Of a stretch of DNA of 64,000 nucleotides, positions 26,338 to 34,984 are shown one piece after another. The notes below the pieces were generated by a model. It saw only the letters and a program-made list of their open reading frames with translations, did not search any database and was not told where the DNA came from. The stretch covers positions 1-64,000 of the forward strand of contig DPRR01000026.1 in assembly GCA_003538625.1 (NCBI GenBank). The letters are read 5' to 3'. Position numbers and translations under genes: made by a program. Position 1 is the first letter of the stretch. Each line of letters begins with the position of its first letter. Source of the stretch: Ignavibacteriales bacterium. GTDB lineage: Bacteria > Bacteroidota > Ignavibacteria > Ignavibacteriales > Ignavibacteriaceae.

Positions 26338-26448
26338 TTAATTCTTCTTTTGAGTTTTAAATACTTTATAGAACGAAATAGTTACCAATGTGATAATACA
26401 AGTCCAGGCCAACACTAAAAAAATTATACCACTTGTTGTTAGTCCCAT
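26338..26448 (-). CDS. 36-residue MetS-like small subunit of NSS transporter
   Basis: This gene is too short for ordinary gene callers. The peptide begins MGLTTSGIIFLVLAWTCII, continues through one hydrophobic helix (about residues 7-27) and ends with a basic tail (FKTQKKN). Its ATG shares one base with the transporter stop codon (TAATG), so it is translationally coupled to the NSS symporter. Small one-helix partners of this kind (MetS in the MetPS methionine/alanine importer of Corynebacterium) start with a similar TTS-hydrophobic pattern and are required for uptake there. Length, topology, coupling and partner all agree, although sequence similarity of such short peptides is weak evidence by itself. 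Confidence 0.75.
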   Translation of the reverse strand: MGLTTSGIIFLVLAWTCIITLVTISFYKVFKTQKKN

Positions 26449-28010
26449 TATTTAACCTCACTATGATTATTTTCCCAGGCTTTTTTAACCATTAACATAA
26501 AAATCACTGCAATAGCAACCATCAATACTCTTGCACCCCAAATATAAGGCACGTTTTCAGGAACCACATTTTCTAAAAATAGAGTAGGTATCGCACTTTG
26601 AATAAACCACCAGATCATTAAAATTAAGAGAATAGCTGGAGTTATATATTTCATAACATAATAAAAAAACATAGGAATTTTTATATCGCCGCCTTGATTC
26701 ATTTCTTTCCACGCTTTATCCGCACCAAAAACCCACATAAATAATACTGTTTCAATTAATGCAAATACAACCAGTCCAAAAGTTCCGGCCCAGTAATCCA
26801 TCTCATCCAAAAATCCATATTTTAAAAAGAATATTACGAACTGAACCGCAATAAGAACAGCAATTGCCAATGCACTCACAGCTTTTTTTCTATCCATTCC
26901 AAACTCATCTTCAAGAAATGCAACCACAGGCTGACCCATTGCAACCGATGATGTTATCCCTGCAAAGAAAAGAAGCAGGAACCACATAAACCCAAACATT
27001 TCTCCCATAGGGAAATGTGCACTTCCAAATATTATTGGCATTGAAACAAAACCAAGATTGAATGCGCCCCCTTTAGCAATCTCTTTTGTAGCTTCCAATC
27101 CAAAAAATGCAACTGCAACAGGTATAGCAATTGAGGCACCCAAAACTACTTCAGCAAATTCGTTAGTTGAAGCAGTGGCCAATCCGGAAAGGGCAATATC
27201 ATCATCTGGTTTTAAATAGCTTGCATATGCGTGTATTGTTCCCATCCCAACAGAAAGTGTAAAAAATATTTGTCCTGCAGCGGCAAGCCAGATATTTGGA
27301 TTTCCGAGAGCAGCAAAATCCGGATTCCAAATGAATGCAAAACCATTTGCAACAGAATTTTCTGGGAAAGCAGGATCCGGTGTTCCCAAAGTAAATATTC
27401 TGATAGCCAGAATAATTGCAAAGATGAAGAGCAGCGGCATAGCAATTTTTGCAAGCTTTTCTATGCCTTTTGAAATTCCTTTATATAGTATTGCAAAGTT
27501 TATAGCAAATGTTAACACCATTAAACCATAAGCAGGCCAAATTGATTTAAAAGTTTCAGAAGTTGTAACTCCCTGATAACTTGATAAAAATCCGGCCATA
27601 GTTTCGCGGGTTTCATTTGAGTACAACCCAAGAATCGAAAAAAGACTAAATCCTAAAGTCCAGGATTCGATGTAAGTGTAATAGATAAGAATTGTAATTG
27701 ATATGAATAATCCAAGAGCACCAAAATATTTTGCAAGTTTGTTTTTCCAGAGTACATCAAACATGCCCGGTGCGCTGCCATGTCTAAATTTACCTCCGTG
27801 TCTGCCGATTCCCCATTCTATCCACATAAGTGGTATGCCCAACAACAGGAAAAAAATAAAATAAGGAATCATAAACGCGCCGCCGCCATTTTGAGCAGCC
27901 TGAACAGGAAATCTTAGAAAGTTTCCCAGTCCAACTGCGTTACCTGCTACGGCTAATATCAACCCTATTTTAGTTCCCCATTGCTCTCGTTCTCCGTTTT
28001 GAGACATCAA
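26448..28010 (-). CDS. neurotransmitter:sodium symporter (NSS) family transporter
   Basis: A 520-residue, 12-helix transporter of the LeuT/NSS family. The helix 1 signature GLILAVAGNAVGLGNFLRFP contains the unwound sodium/substrate site, followed by GGGAFMIPYF. Helix 6 to 8 features such as FFTLSVGMGTIHAYASYL are present. It should import an amino acid with sodium. A small coupled peptide gene follows at once, which is the arrangement of methionine/alanine importers, so one of these substrates is the best guess. A CAGGAGG ribosome site precedes the ATG at 28010. Confidence 0.93.
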   Translation of the reverse strand: MMSQNGEREQWGTKIGLILAVAGNAVGLGNFLRFPVQAAQNGGGAFMIPYFIFFLLLGIPLMWIEWGIGRHGGKFRHGSAPGMFDVLWKNKLAKYFGALGLFISITILIYYTYIESWTLGFSLFSILGLYSNETRETMAGFLSSYQGVTTSETFKSIWPAYGLMVLTFAINFAILYKGISKGIEKLAKIAMPLLFIFAIILAIRIFTLGTPDPAFPENSVANGFAFIWNPDFAALGNPNIWLAAAGQIFFTLSVGMGTIHAYASYLKPDDDIALSGLATASTNEFAEVVLGASIAIPVAVAFFGLEATKEIAKGGAFNLGFVSMPIIFGSAHFPMGEMFGFMWFLLLFFAGITSSVAMGQPVVAFLEDEFGMDRKKAVSALAIAVLIAVQFVIFFLKYGFLDEMDYWAGTFGLVVFALIETVLFMWVFGADKAWKEMNQGGDIKIPMFFYYVMKYITPAILLILMIWWFIQSAIPTLFLENVVPENVPYIWGARVLMVAIAVIFMLMVKKAWENNHSEVK

Positions 28011-28174
28011 ACCTCCTGGAAGTTAAGGAATTTCAGAAAATCAAATGTGAATATGAAAACTTTAATGGTTAATATCAACTAAAAATGAGTATGATTGTAA
28101 GTGTTTTATATCAATGACTTGCAATTTTATTAAGAATTTTACAACAGCATTTTTATTCTTAAATTCTTAATTAT

Positions 28175-28182
28175 TAAATTTG
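28175..28182 (+). promoter_or_regulatory. candidate -7 element for the hydroxylase gene
   Basis: TAAATTTG at 28175-28182 matches the Bacteroidetes -7 consensus exactly, 28 bases before the ATG at 28211, with AAGAGGAAATG as ribosome site between. The -33 position reads TTT, not TTG. Confidence 0.33.
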
Positions 28183-28210
28183 CGCCGAAAATATTATAAG
28201 AGGAAATGAA

Positions 28211-28846
28211 ATGCCTAAAAAATTTGTTTCTAATAAAGACGAAACCGTAAGGATGTTTAATAATGATTTTATGGAAGTTTTATCCAGAGTACATCCATCA
28301 GTACCGTTAATTATTTTTGTGCCAATTATTCTGTATATGTTATATCTTTCCGTTTTTTACTTTAAAGCAACAACTATTTCAATAATTTCATTTGTGATTT
28401 TTGGTGTGTTCATTTGGACGATAACCGAATATTTACTGCACAGGTTTATATTCCACCTGGAATTTAAAAGTAAACTTGGAGCAAGAATTCATTTTATCTT
28501 TCATGGTGTTCATCATGATTATCCAAGTGACTCCAGAAGATTGGTTATGCCGCCATCAATAAGCCTACCTTTAGCAGCACTGTTTTATTTCTTATTCAGA
28601 TTTCTTATTGGTGAAGCTTCCGTTCATCCATTTTTTGCAGGATTTTTGATCGGTTATTTATTTTACGATATGACACATTACGCTATTCATCATTTTAATA
28701 TGCATAGCAAGTTCTGGTTAGCAATTAAAAATCATCATATCAAACATCATTTTCAAAATCCGGATAAAGGTTACGGGGTAAGTTCGCCATTGTGGGATTT
28801 TGTTTTTCGAACTAATTATTCAAATAAAGAAAAGCAAAATGCTTAA
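28211..28846 (+). CDS. fatty acid hydroxylase / sterol desaturase superfamily protein
   Basis: A 211-residue membrane di-iron enzyme of the fatty-acid-hydroxylase superfamily. The histidine boxes are all present: LLHRFIFHLEF, FIFHGVHHDYPSD, HYAIHHFNMHS and NHHIKHHFQNPDKGYGVSS. About four transmembrane helices surround them. The spacing matches fatty acid 2-hydroxylases (Scs7/FA2H type), which hydroxylate the alpha carbon of fatty acids in sphingolipids or ornithine lipids. The lipid substrate cannot be read from sequence. No cytochrome b5 domain is fused. Confidence 0.88.
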   Translation: MPKKFVSNKDETVRMFNNDFMEVLSRVHPSVPLIIFVPIILYMLYLSVFYFKATTISIISFVIFGVFIWTITEYLLHRFIFHLEFKSKLGARIHFIFHGVHHDYPSDSRRLVMPPSISLPLAALFYFLFRFLIGEASVHPFFAGFLIGYLFYDMTHYAIHHFNMHSKFWLAIKNHHIKHHFQNPDKGYGVSSPLWDFVFRTNYSNKEKQNA

Positions 28847-28898
28847 TGATATAAAAGCGTCGAATCCTTAAGGAGTACTGATTATTAAAAGTAAATTT

Positions 28899-30542
28899 GT
28901 GAAATTAGTATTATATCTTATTTCTCTTTTTTCACAAATTGTATTGATTAGTTGTTCATCATCAATTTCAGATTCGATTTATATCCGATCAAACCAGGTA
29001 GGATTTTTATCTGAGGATACTAAAACTGCAATAATACTTTCTAAAATAAATTTGCAGGGTAAAAATTTTACAATTCTTAAGAATAACTCTGATGAAATTC
29101 AATATGAGCAAAGCATAACGGATACACCATCTGTTTATGGTGATTTTAATTTTTGTTATGAAATAGATTTTTCAGAAATAAAAAATGATGGTCAATACAA
29201 AATCAAATTATTGGATGTTGAATCATATCCATTTCAAATAGGCAATTCGATATATAACAGTATCAGAGATTCATTAAGTCTCTTTTTTCAAACACAGAGA
29301 TGCGGACCTACAAACCCTATACTTCACAAACCATGTCACCTTTTTGATGCTTCAAAAATTATTGGTTACAAAGATTCAACTGCCCGGGATTTAACAGGCG
29401 GTTGGCATGATGCGGGTGATTATGTAAAGTTTCTTAAGACAACTGCCTATACCACTTATATGCTATTATTTAGTTATGAATTTGATTCACAAAAATTCGG
29501 ATATGACTTAAATAATAATTCTGTTCCTGATATTCTTGAAGAAGCAAAAGTTGGGCTTGATTGGTTGTTGAGATGTAATGTTGATAATCAAACTTTAGTA
29601 TCTCAGGTTCAAGATGAATCTGATCACAATGTTGGCTGGAGACTGCCGGAGTATGATAGCCTGCGATACGTAAGACCAGCATTTGTAAGTATAGGCAAAA
29701 ACACCATTGGAATCTATGCTGCAGCTCTGGCAATAGCTTCCCGAATATGGAAGAATAAATTTTATGATGATCAATTTTCACTTAAATGCTTAAATACTGC
29801 AGAGAATTTTTATGCACTCAGAAATAACGTCCAGGATTTAGATTCAACTTTTTCAAATCATTACTCCGAAAAAGATTTTAACGGGAAATTAGCACTCGCT
29901 TCTGTTGAATTGTTCACATCTACAGGAAATCAAAAATATTTATCTGAATCAATCCAATATGGTAAAAAAGCCGGCTCTGATTTTTGGTGGAGTGTTGGTG
30001 ATATAAATTCTTTAGCTCATTATAAAATTGCAAAATACGATCCTTACTTTATTAACTATATTTATAATAATCTCGTTCACTCCCTGCAGAAAAGTAATAA
30101 ATCTTTTTTAAGGGAAGGGTTAGAGTATTCCTGGGGGACAACAAATGCATTTTTGGGTGTAAGCCTTCAAGCAATTCTTTATAACAGATTGACAGGTTCA
30201 AAAGAATTCGATTCATTAAAAATATATCAGCGCGATTATGTTTTAGGTAGAAATCCGTGGGGTGTTTGTTTTATTTATGGTATTGGATCTAAATATTCTA
30301 AAAATCTTCATTCACAGGTTGCTTTTTTTAATCACGGTCACTTACCCGGTGCACTAACCGCGGGTCCTGCTCCTGTTGAGATTTTAGATAGATATAAGAT
30401 AGTGAGAGCAACTAATGATTATTCTAAGTTTAATAGTGCTAAAATTGAATATTATGATGACAAAATGGATTATATTACCAATGAACCTACCATAGTTGGT
30501 AATGCCACAGCTCTTTTCGTTTTTGGATATTTTTGTAACTAG
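28899..30542 (+). CDS. glycoside hydrolase family 9 lipoprotein (cellulase-like)
   Basis: A 547-residue lipoprotein. With the GTG start the lipobox is LISC, cysteine at residue 19. An N-terminal immunoglobulin-like CelD_N domain (about 25-115; IYIRSNQVGFLSEDTKTAII) precedes the GH9 (alpha/alpha)6 barrel. Catalytic features are GGWHDAGDYVKF with Asp171 and Asp174 (catalytic base region), LGRNPWG, the substrate histidine region HLPGALTAGP, and MDYITNEPTIVGNAT with Glu529 as the general acid. All are intact, so endo- or exo-beta-1,4-glucan cleavage is expected at the outer membrane or periplasm. The only strong ribosome site (AGGAG, 28871-28875) is 23 bases before the GTG; in-frame CTG (28878) and ATT (28881, 28884) codons lie closer, so the real start is uncertain. 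It is followed by the polysaccharide locus. Confidence 0.9.
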   Translation: MKLVLYLISLFSQIVLISCSSSISDSIYIRSNQVGFLSEDTKTAIILSKINLQGKNFTILKNNSDEIQYEQSITDTPSVYGDFNFCYEIDFSEIKNDGQYKIKLLDVESYPFQIGNSIYNSIRDSLSLFFQTQRCGPTNPILHKPCHLFDASKIIGYKDSTARDLTGGWHDAGDYVKFLKTTAYTTYMLLFSYEFDSQKFGYDLNNNSVPDILEEAKVGLDWLLRCNVDNQTLVSQVQDESDHNVGWRLPEYDSLRYVRPAFVSIGKNTIGIYAAALAIASRIWKNKFYDDQFSLKCLNTAENFYALRNNVQDLDSTFSNHYSEKDFNGKLALASVELFTSTGNQKYLSESIQYGKKAGSDFWWSVGDINSLAHYKIAKYDPYFINYIYNNLVHSLQKSNKSFLREGLEYSWGTTNAFLGVSLQAILYNRLTGSKEFDSLKIYQRDYVLGRNPWGVCFIYGIGSKYSKNLHSQVAFFNHGHLPGALTAGPAPVEILDRYKIVRATNDYSKFNSAKIEYYDDKMDYITNEPTIVGNATALFVFGYFCN

Positions 30543-30733
30543 TAAATTTGCATATCATCAATTAATAGAAATAATCTTTGAAATTGTTAAAAATTTGGCT
30601 TGTTGCATTATAGTACAGATCAAATTTTATTTTCTCTCTTTAGTCCAAATTTTTTTCTCTTTTCTTATATTTTAGGTCATAATCATAACTAACATGTGGT
30701 ATAATTATTGGTAAATTGTCGAAAAATTAAACT

Positions 30734-31939
30734 ATGAAGAAAAGCATTCAATTATTTCGTTCAGGCATTTCGATTGTAGATACTGCATGGGGAGGATTTT
30801 ATCAAGGCGGTACCTATTTATTGGTCGGCGAAAAAAAATCCGGTAAAACATTACTTAGTTTGCAATATGCCGTTGAAACTGCAAAAAGCAAACAGGTTTG
30901 TTTATATTTTACAAATGCCCGCCCAAAAGATCTTATGATTCATGCTGCTTCAATAGATATAGATCTGGAAGATTACATAAACCAAAACTTAATTATTGTT
31001 GTTCGTGTAGCAAATCCTACTGAAACCACAGAATTTAAAAGCAGAGATGAATTTTTAAGCGATTATTTGAATGACATTATTTCTGTAATCAATCAATACA
31101 ATCCCGCTAAAATTATTTTTGATGAATTGACCCCTTACGTCGAATATGAAAATCTGAATACTCTTAGAGATGCTTATGGTGCTATGGTAGAATCAATAGA
31201 AGATTTAGGCATAACTAGTCTGCTTATTTTAAGAGAACCAGCCGCTCAATCTTCTAAAATGATTTTTAATGTACTGAACGCTTATGCAACCGGTATCATT
31301 CATTTACATAAATCAGAAGATTTTGAAAGTCAACAGCCGGGTATAATCGAAATAACTCCGAACATAGGGCATACCGAAGGTAAATTTAAAGCGAACTATT
31401 TTATTGAACCTTATAAAGGTATTACTACAGATTTTAAAATTACAAAACGGGCTACCAAAGAAAATATTTTTCCGGAGATAACCGAAATTACACCAGGTAA
31501 TAAAGGTGAATTGAATACTCCGAAATATTTGGTTCCGAACATTTATAATATTAATGACTTTAAATTGATCGTCAATAATCAGATTGCACTTTACAAAACC
31601 ACCGGACAGTTATTTACTATTCTTTCTCTCAAATTAAATTCACAAAAGAACACATCGTCAAATATCACATTTGATCAACTGAGCAATGCAGTTAAACTTG
31701 CAGCAAATGTAAAAGATAAAATCTGCACAATTGATGATAAAATTTACGTACTTATAACAAAATCTGATGAAAAAATTGTAGATGAATTTATAAATAAGGT
31801 CCATACAACTTTTAACGGCAGCACTACATCAATGGTTTCATATATTATTCTTAAAATTAACGACTCACTTAATAGTGTAGATGATATCTTTAAAGAATTT
31901 GATCGAGAAACTTCCAGAGTTCAAGTATCACAGAGATAG
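30734..31939 (+). CDS. KaiC-like RecA-fold ATPase with GGDEF-like C-terminal domain
   Basis: A 401-residue protein. Residues about 1-235 are a single KaiC/RecA-like ATPase domain: FRSGISIVDTAWGGFYQGGTYLLVGEKKSGKT gives a Walker A lysine at 38, and KIIFDELTP gives Walker B Asp130-Glu131. The C-terminal 140 residues (NQIALYKTTGQLFTILSLKL to the end) follow the strand-helix pattern of a GGDEF domain, with IDDKIYVLI where the GGDEF signature would be, so it would be catalytically dead. BcsE of enterobacterial cellulose systems likewise joins an NTPase-like domain to a degenerate GGDEF that binds c-di-GMP. It is the first gene of the polysaccharide locus. No ribosome site is clear. The ATPase call is secure; the GGDEF call is inference. 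Confidence 0.8.
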   Translation: MKKSIQLFRSGISIVDTAWGGFYQGGTYLLVGEKKSGKTLLSLQYAVETAKSKQVCLYFTNARPKDLMIHAASIDIDLEDYINQNLIIVVRVANPTETTEFKSRDEFLSDYLNDIISVINQYNPAKIIFDELTPYVEYENLNTLRDAYGAMVESIEDLGITSLLILREPAAQSSKMIFNVLNAYATGIIHLHKSEDFESQQPGIIEITPNIGHTEGKFKANYFIEPYKGITTDFKITKRATKENIFPEITEITPGNKGELNTPKYLVPNIYNINDFKLIVNNQIALYKTTGQLFTILSLKLNSQKNTSSNITFDQLSNAVKLAANVKDKICTIDDKIYVLITKSDEKIVDEFINKVHTTFNGSTTSMVSYIILKINDSLNSVDDIFKEFDRETSRVQVSQR

Positions 31940-31954
31940 AATTGATAATCAAAG

Positions 31955-34801
31955 ATGAAACTACTTTTCTATCCATTATTTTTAATCCTTTTTTTTTCAT
32001 TTAACAGTTCATTCCTTCCACAAAATATAAACTCCGCAAAATACAAATCAGAAGCTCTTCAGCTTATTTCAGCAGGCAGATATGGAGAAGCGATAGATAT
32101 TTTAAATAAATATGTATCTGCAAATCCAACATCAGCAGATGGATTTAATTTGCGTGGAATGTGTTATGAAAAAAGAGGTAATTATGAGTATGCAGTTTAT
32201 GATTTTCGCACTGCAAAGAAATTGAAACCAAACGATGATGAGATTTCATCAAATCTAAACAGAACAACATCTGACTGGTATAAAATTCTGTATAATAAGA
32301 TTGAAGGTTACAAAAGAGAAATTGCAATTAATCCTGCTATTGCTCAAAATTATCTTGAGATAGGGAAGTGTTATAAAAATTTAGGTAATTGGAGTGAAGC
32401 AGAAATTTGGTATGATACTTATCTTGAAAAAGCGACTGCTTCATCTGATGAAATTTTACGTTACACTGAAATATTAGCTAAGAATAATCACATAGCTAAA
32501 GGCGAACCAATTCTTAAAACTTATACGGAAAAATTTTCTGATGATCATAGACTTTGGTCCAGATACGGTTACTTTACTTATTGGTTAGGCAAAAATAAAT
32601 TGGCAATTGATGCATTTACCAGGGCATTAGAAATTAGACCTTACTTTAAAGAAGCTATCGATGGAATGGATCTGGCAAAAGGCAAAGGATATATATATTC
32701 AGTTAATGATACTACATCTCGATGGAATTATGGGATGGGTTCAACTGCCAAAGAATATGAAATTGATAGACTATATCGTATTCTTAAAAATTCGCCGGAT
32801 GATAGTGATAAGCGTTTTAAACTAATCGAACAGCTTATTACTGTTCAACGGTTTGAGGAAGCACATCAGCAGTTAAAAATTTTAGAACCAAATTTCTCTA
32901 ATCAAACCAGATTCAAAGAGTTGTGGGATAGAGTAACAACTCTTAAAAAATCATATTATGCAGAGCGGATTAAATTTTATGAAGATCAACTCAAAAAGGA
33001 TTCGGGTAATAAAAAAGCATTAATTGAGCTGGCAAAATTTTATTCCTATAACCAGGATTTTGCGTTATCAATAAATCTGTATAAAACTTATTTGTCAAAA
33101 TATCCGAATGACAATGAAATAAAATTTAAATTAGCCCAGCTTTTGATGTGGCAAAATGATCTATGTGATGCTAAAATAATTGTTGATGAAATTATTGCAT
33201 CATCACCGGATAACAAAGATTATTTGCTTCTGGCAGCTCAAATAAATTATTGGCTAGAAGAAGAATTAGGTTACACGCAAACACTATTTGAAAAGGTTCT
33301 TAAGCTTGAGCCTGAAAACTCAGAAGCTTTATTTGCATTAGCAAACCTTCATTTAAGACAGAATAATCTTTTAGAGGCAGAAAAATTATTTCATAAAATG
33401 TCATTGATTGATAGCATTTCCGGGCAATTTATATCATTAAAAAGAAATTTAGAAATAGCCCAGAATAAAAATGAAGTAATACAGCAAAATAAAATTTTGA
33501 ACGACGCAAGAAATTTAGTTTCACAAAAAGATTATGAAGCAGCAGTTGAATATTTTAATAAATATTTAGTGACCAATCCCGAAAACAAATCGGTTAAACT
33601 TGAACTGGCAAATGTTTACATCTCAAAATCTGAAATAAGTAAAGCAATAAAAATTTATAGTGATATTTTAAAATCAGGAGACGATTTTGAATTAGAAAAA
33701 CAAAGAGCTAAAGTTTATTTATGGAATGGTGATTCTATTTTAGCGCTAAAAGAATTTAGAAAATTGAATCAGAAATGTCCTGATGATATTGAAACTAAAT
33801 TACTTCTCGGTGATTCTTATTTACAAAATGGACAGGTACAGAATGCAAAAATAATTTACAATGAGTTACTTTTTAATTCTCCTGATTCCTACATTCTAAA
33901 AACACGTCTGGGCTGGCTTGGTGGTAATGAAAGATTTTCGTTAAATAGATTTCCAGCATATGTGCAATTGATTCCCAGAGCATATTATTTTACTGACAAT
34001 ACGGAATTTAGTTACTCCAATTTTGGGGTCGGATTTGATTTGGGAGTTACAAACTTTTTAGCAATTGGTTTTGCCGGATCACGCGGCGAATTATCATCTG
34101 CAAATAATGATCTCAGATTCAATCAGCTTAAAGGCTCAGCTTATATTAGATTTAATGAAATAATTTCTGCTTCCGGAAGTTTTGGACAAACATACTTTCT
34201 GAATAATATTAAAGAGAATATTATTGAATTTTCATTACTCGCACAGAAAAAAAATATTTTCAACATCAGTACTTTTCTAAATTTTTCTGATGCAGCATTC
34301 ATACTTTATTCACCTTTTTTAGTAGATGCAAGATTAAATGCATATCATCTAGGTATAAACGGGGAGTACAAGTTTAAAAATAATTTATTGATAAAAGGGA
34401 AATATTCTTTTATGGATGTTTCAAATAATAACTCGGGTAATCAATTTTCGGTAAGAATAGGTAAATTATTTGAATATGATATTACAGCAGGTTATGAATA
34501 TTACTTTTATTCTTTTGATTTCATTACTCAATTATATTGGAGCCCCAAAAATTTTGAATCGCATTCTCTTTGGACTGATTTAAATCTTTATAGAGATGAC
34601 GTTTTTGAATTTAATATTGGCGGTAAAATCGGATTAATTCCACAAAACGATTACGTGCTTTCGGAATTTTATGCTTCAATAAAATATCAAATAATTAAAA
34701 ACCTACTCTTGCAATCACAATTTTTTACCGGCAGCTCATTTCGCTCAAATACAGGTTATAGATCTAATTCAATTCAGGTTAGTTTAGTCTGGGGGCTCTA
34801 G
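31955..34801 (+). CDS. TPR / outer-membrane beta-barrel export protein (BcsC/PgaA-like)
   Basis: A 948-residue protein with signal peptide (about 1-22), a long array of TPR repeats (about 28-645, for example YGEAIDILNKYVSANPTSADGF and WYDTYLEKATASSDEIL) and a C-terminal beta-barrel of about 290 residues ending LVWGL. TPR superhelix plus C-terminal barrel is the architecture of BcsC, PgaA and AlgK/AlgE-type exporters that carry an extracellular polysaccharide through the outer membrane. The next gene, a processive glycosyltransferase, supports this role. It starts 15 bases after the ATPase gene. An imperfect stem-loop follows at 34808. No close sequence match to a named exporter was recognised. 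Confidence 0.85.
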   Translation: MKLLFYPLFLILFFSFNSSFLPQNINSAKYKSEALQLISAGRYGEAIDILNKYVSANPTSADGFNLRGMCYEKRGNYEYAVYDFRTAKKLKPNDDEISSNLNRTTSDWYKILYNKIEGYKREIAINPAIAQNYLEIGKCYKNLGNWSEAEIWYDTYLEKATASSDEILRYTEILAKNNHIAKGEPILKTYTEKFSDDHRLWSRYGYFTYWLGKNKLAIDAFTRALEIRPYFKEAIDGMDLAKGKGYIYSVNDTTSRWNYGMGSTAKEYEIDRLYRILKNSPDDSDKRFKLIEQLITVQRFEEAHQQLKILEPNFSNQTRFKELWDRVTTLKKSYYAERIKFYEDQLKKDSGNKKALIELAKFYSYNQDFALSINLYKTYLSKYPNDNEIKFKLAQLLMWQNDLCDAKIIVDEIIASSPDNKDYLLLAAQINYWLEEELGYTQTLFEKVLKLEPENSEALFALANLHLRQNNLLEAEKLFHKMSLIDSISGQFISLKRNLEIAQNKNEVIQQNKILNDARNLVSQKDYEAAVEYFNKYLVTNPENKSVKLELANVYISKSEISKAIKIYSDILKSGDDFELEKQRAKVYLWNGDSILALKEFRKLNQKCPDDIETKLLLGDSYLQNGQVQNAKIIYNELLFNSPDSYILKTRLGWLGGNERFSLNRFPAYVQLIPRAYYFTDNTEFSYSNFGVGFDLGVTNFLAIGFAGSRGELSSANNDLRFNQLKGSAYIRFNEIISASGSFGQTYFLNNIKENIIEFSLLAQKKNIFNISTFLNFSDAAFILYSPFLVDARLNAYHLGINGEYKFKNNLLIKGKYSFMDVSNNNSGNQFSVRIGKLFEYDITAGYEYYFYSFDFITQLYWSPKNFESHSLWTDLNLYRDDVFEFNIGGKIGLIPQNDYVLSEFYASIKYQIIKNLLLQSQFFTGSSFRSNTGYRSNSIQVSLVWGL

Positions 34802-34807
34802 TCAATT

Positions 34808-34840
34808 AGCTATTATTTTTCCGGTTAAAATAGCTTTATT
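34808..34840 (+). terminator. weak stem-loop, possible internal terminator
   Basis: AGCTATT (34808-34814) pairs with AATAGCT (34829-34835) across a 14-base loop and is followed by TTATTT. It sits just after the export protein and before the glycosyltransferase, so it may modulate read-through or protect the upstream message. The stem is short. Confidence 0.3.
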
Positions 34841-34984
34841 TCTCTTGTTTGATAATGATACAAATTAAATTAAAGTCCAAATTTGGTAATATTCACAGTT
34901 ATCATTGTTAAGAAATGAATGCCTAATAATGCTAAAATAATGGCATTATAATTGAAAAATTCGAGCAAACTATCATCCGGATAA

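Noticed and set aside
30734..31939. True circadian KaiC
   Set aside because: There is only one ATPase domain, KaiC normally has two, and no kaiA or kaiB gene is nearby.
34927..34948. TAATGC...GCATTA inverted repeat before the glycosyltransferase as an operator
   Set aside because: Six-base arms with a ten-base centre in AT-rich DNA are expected by chance; no second copy was seen.
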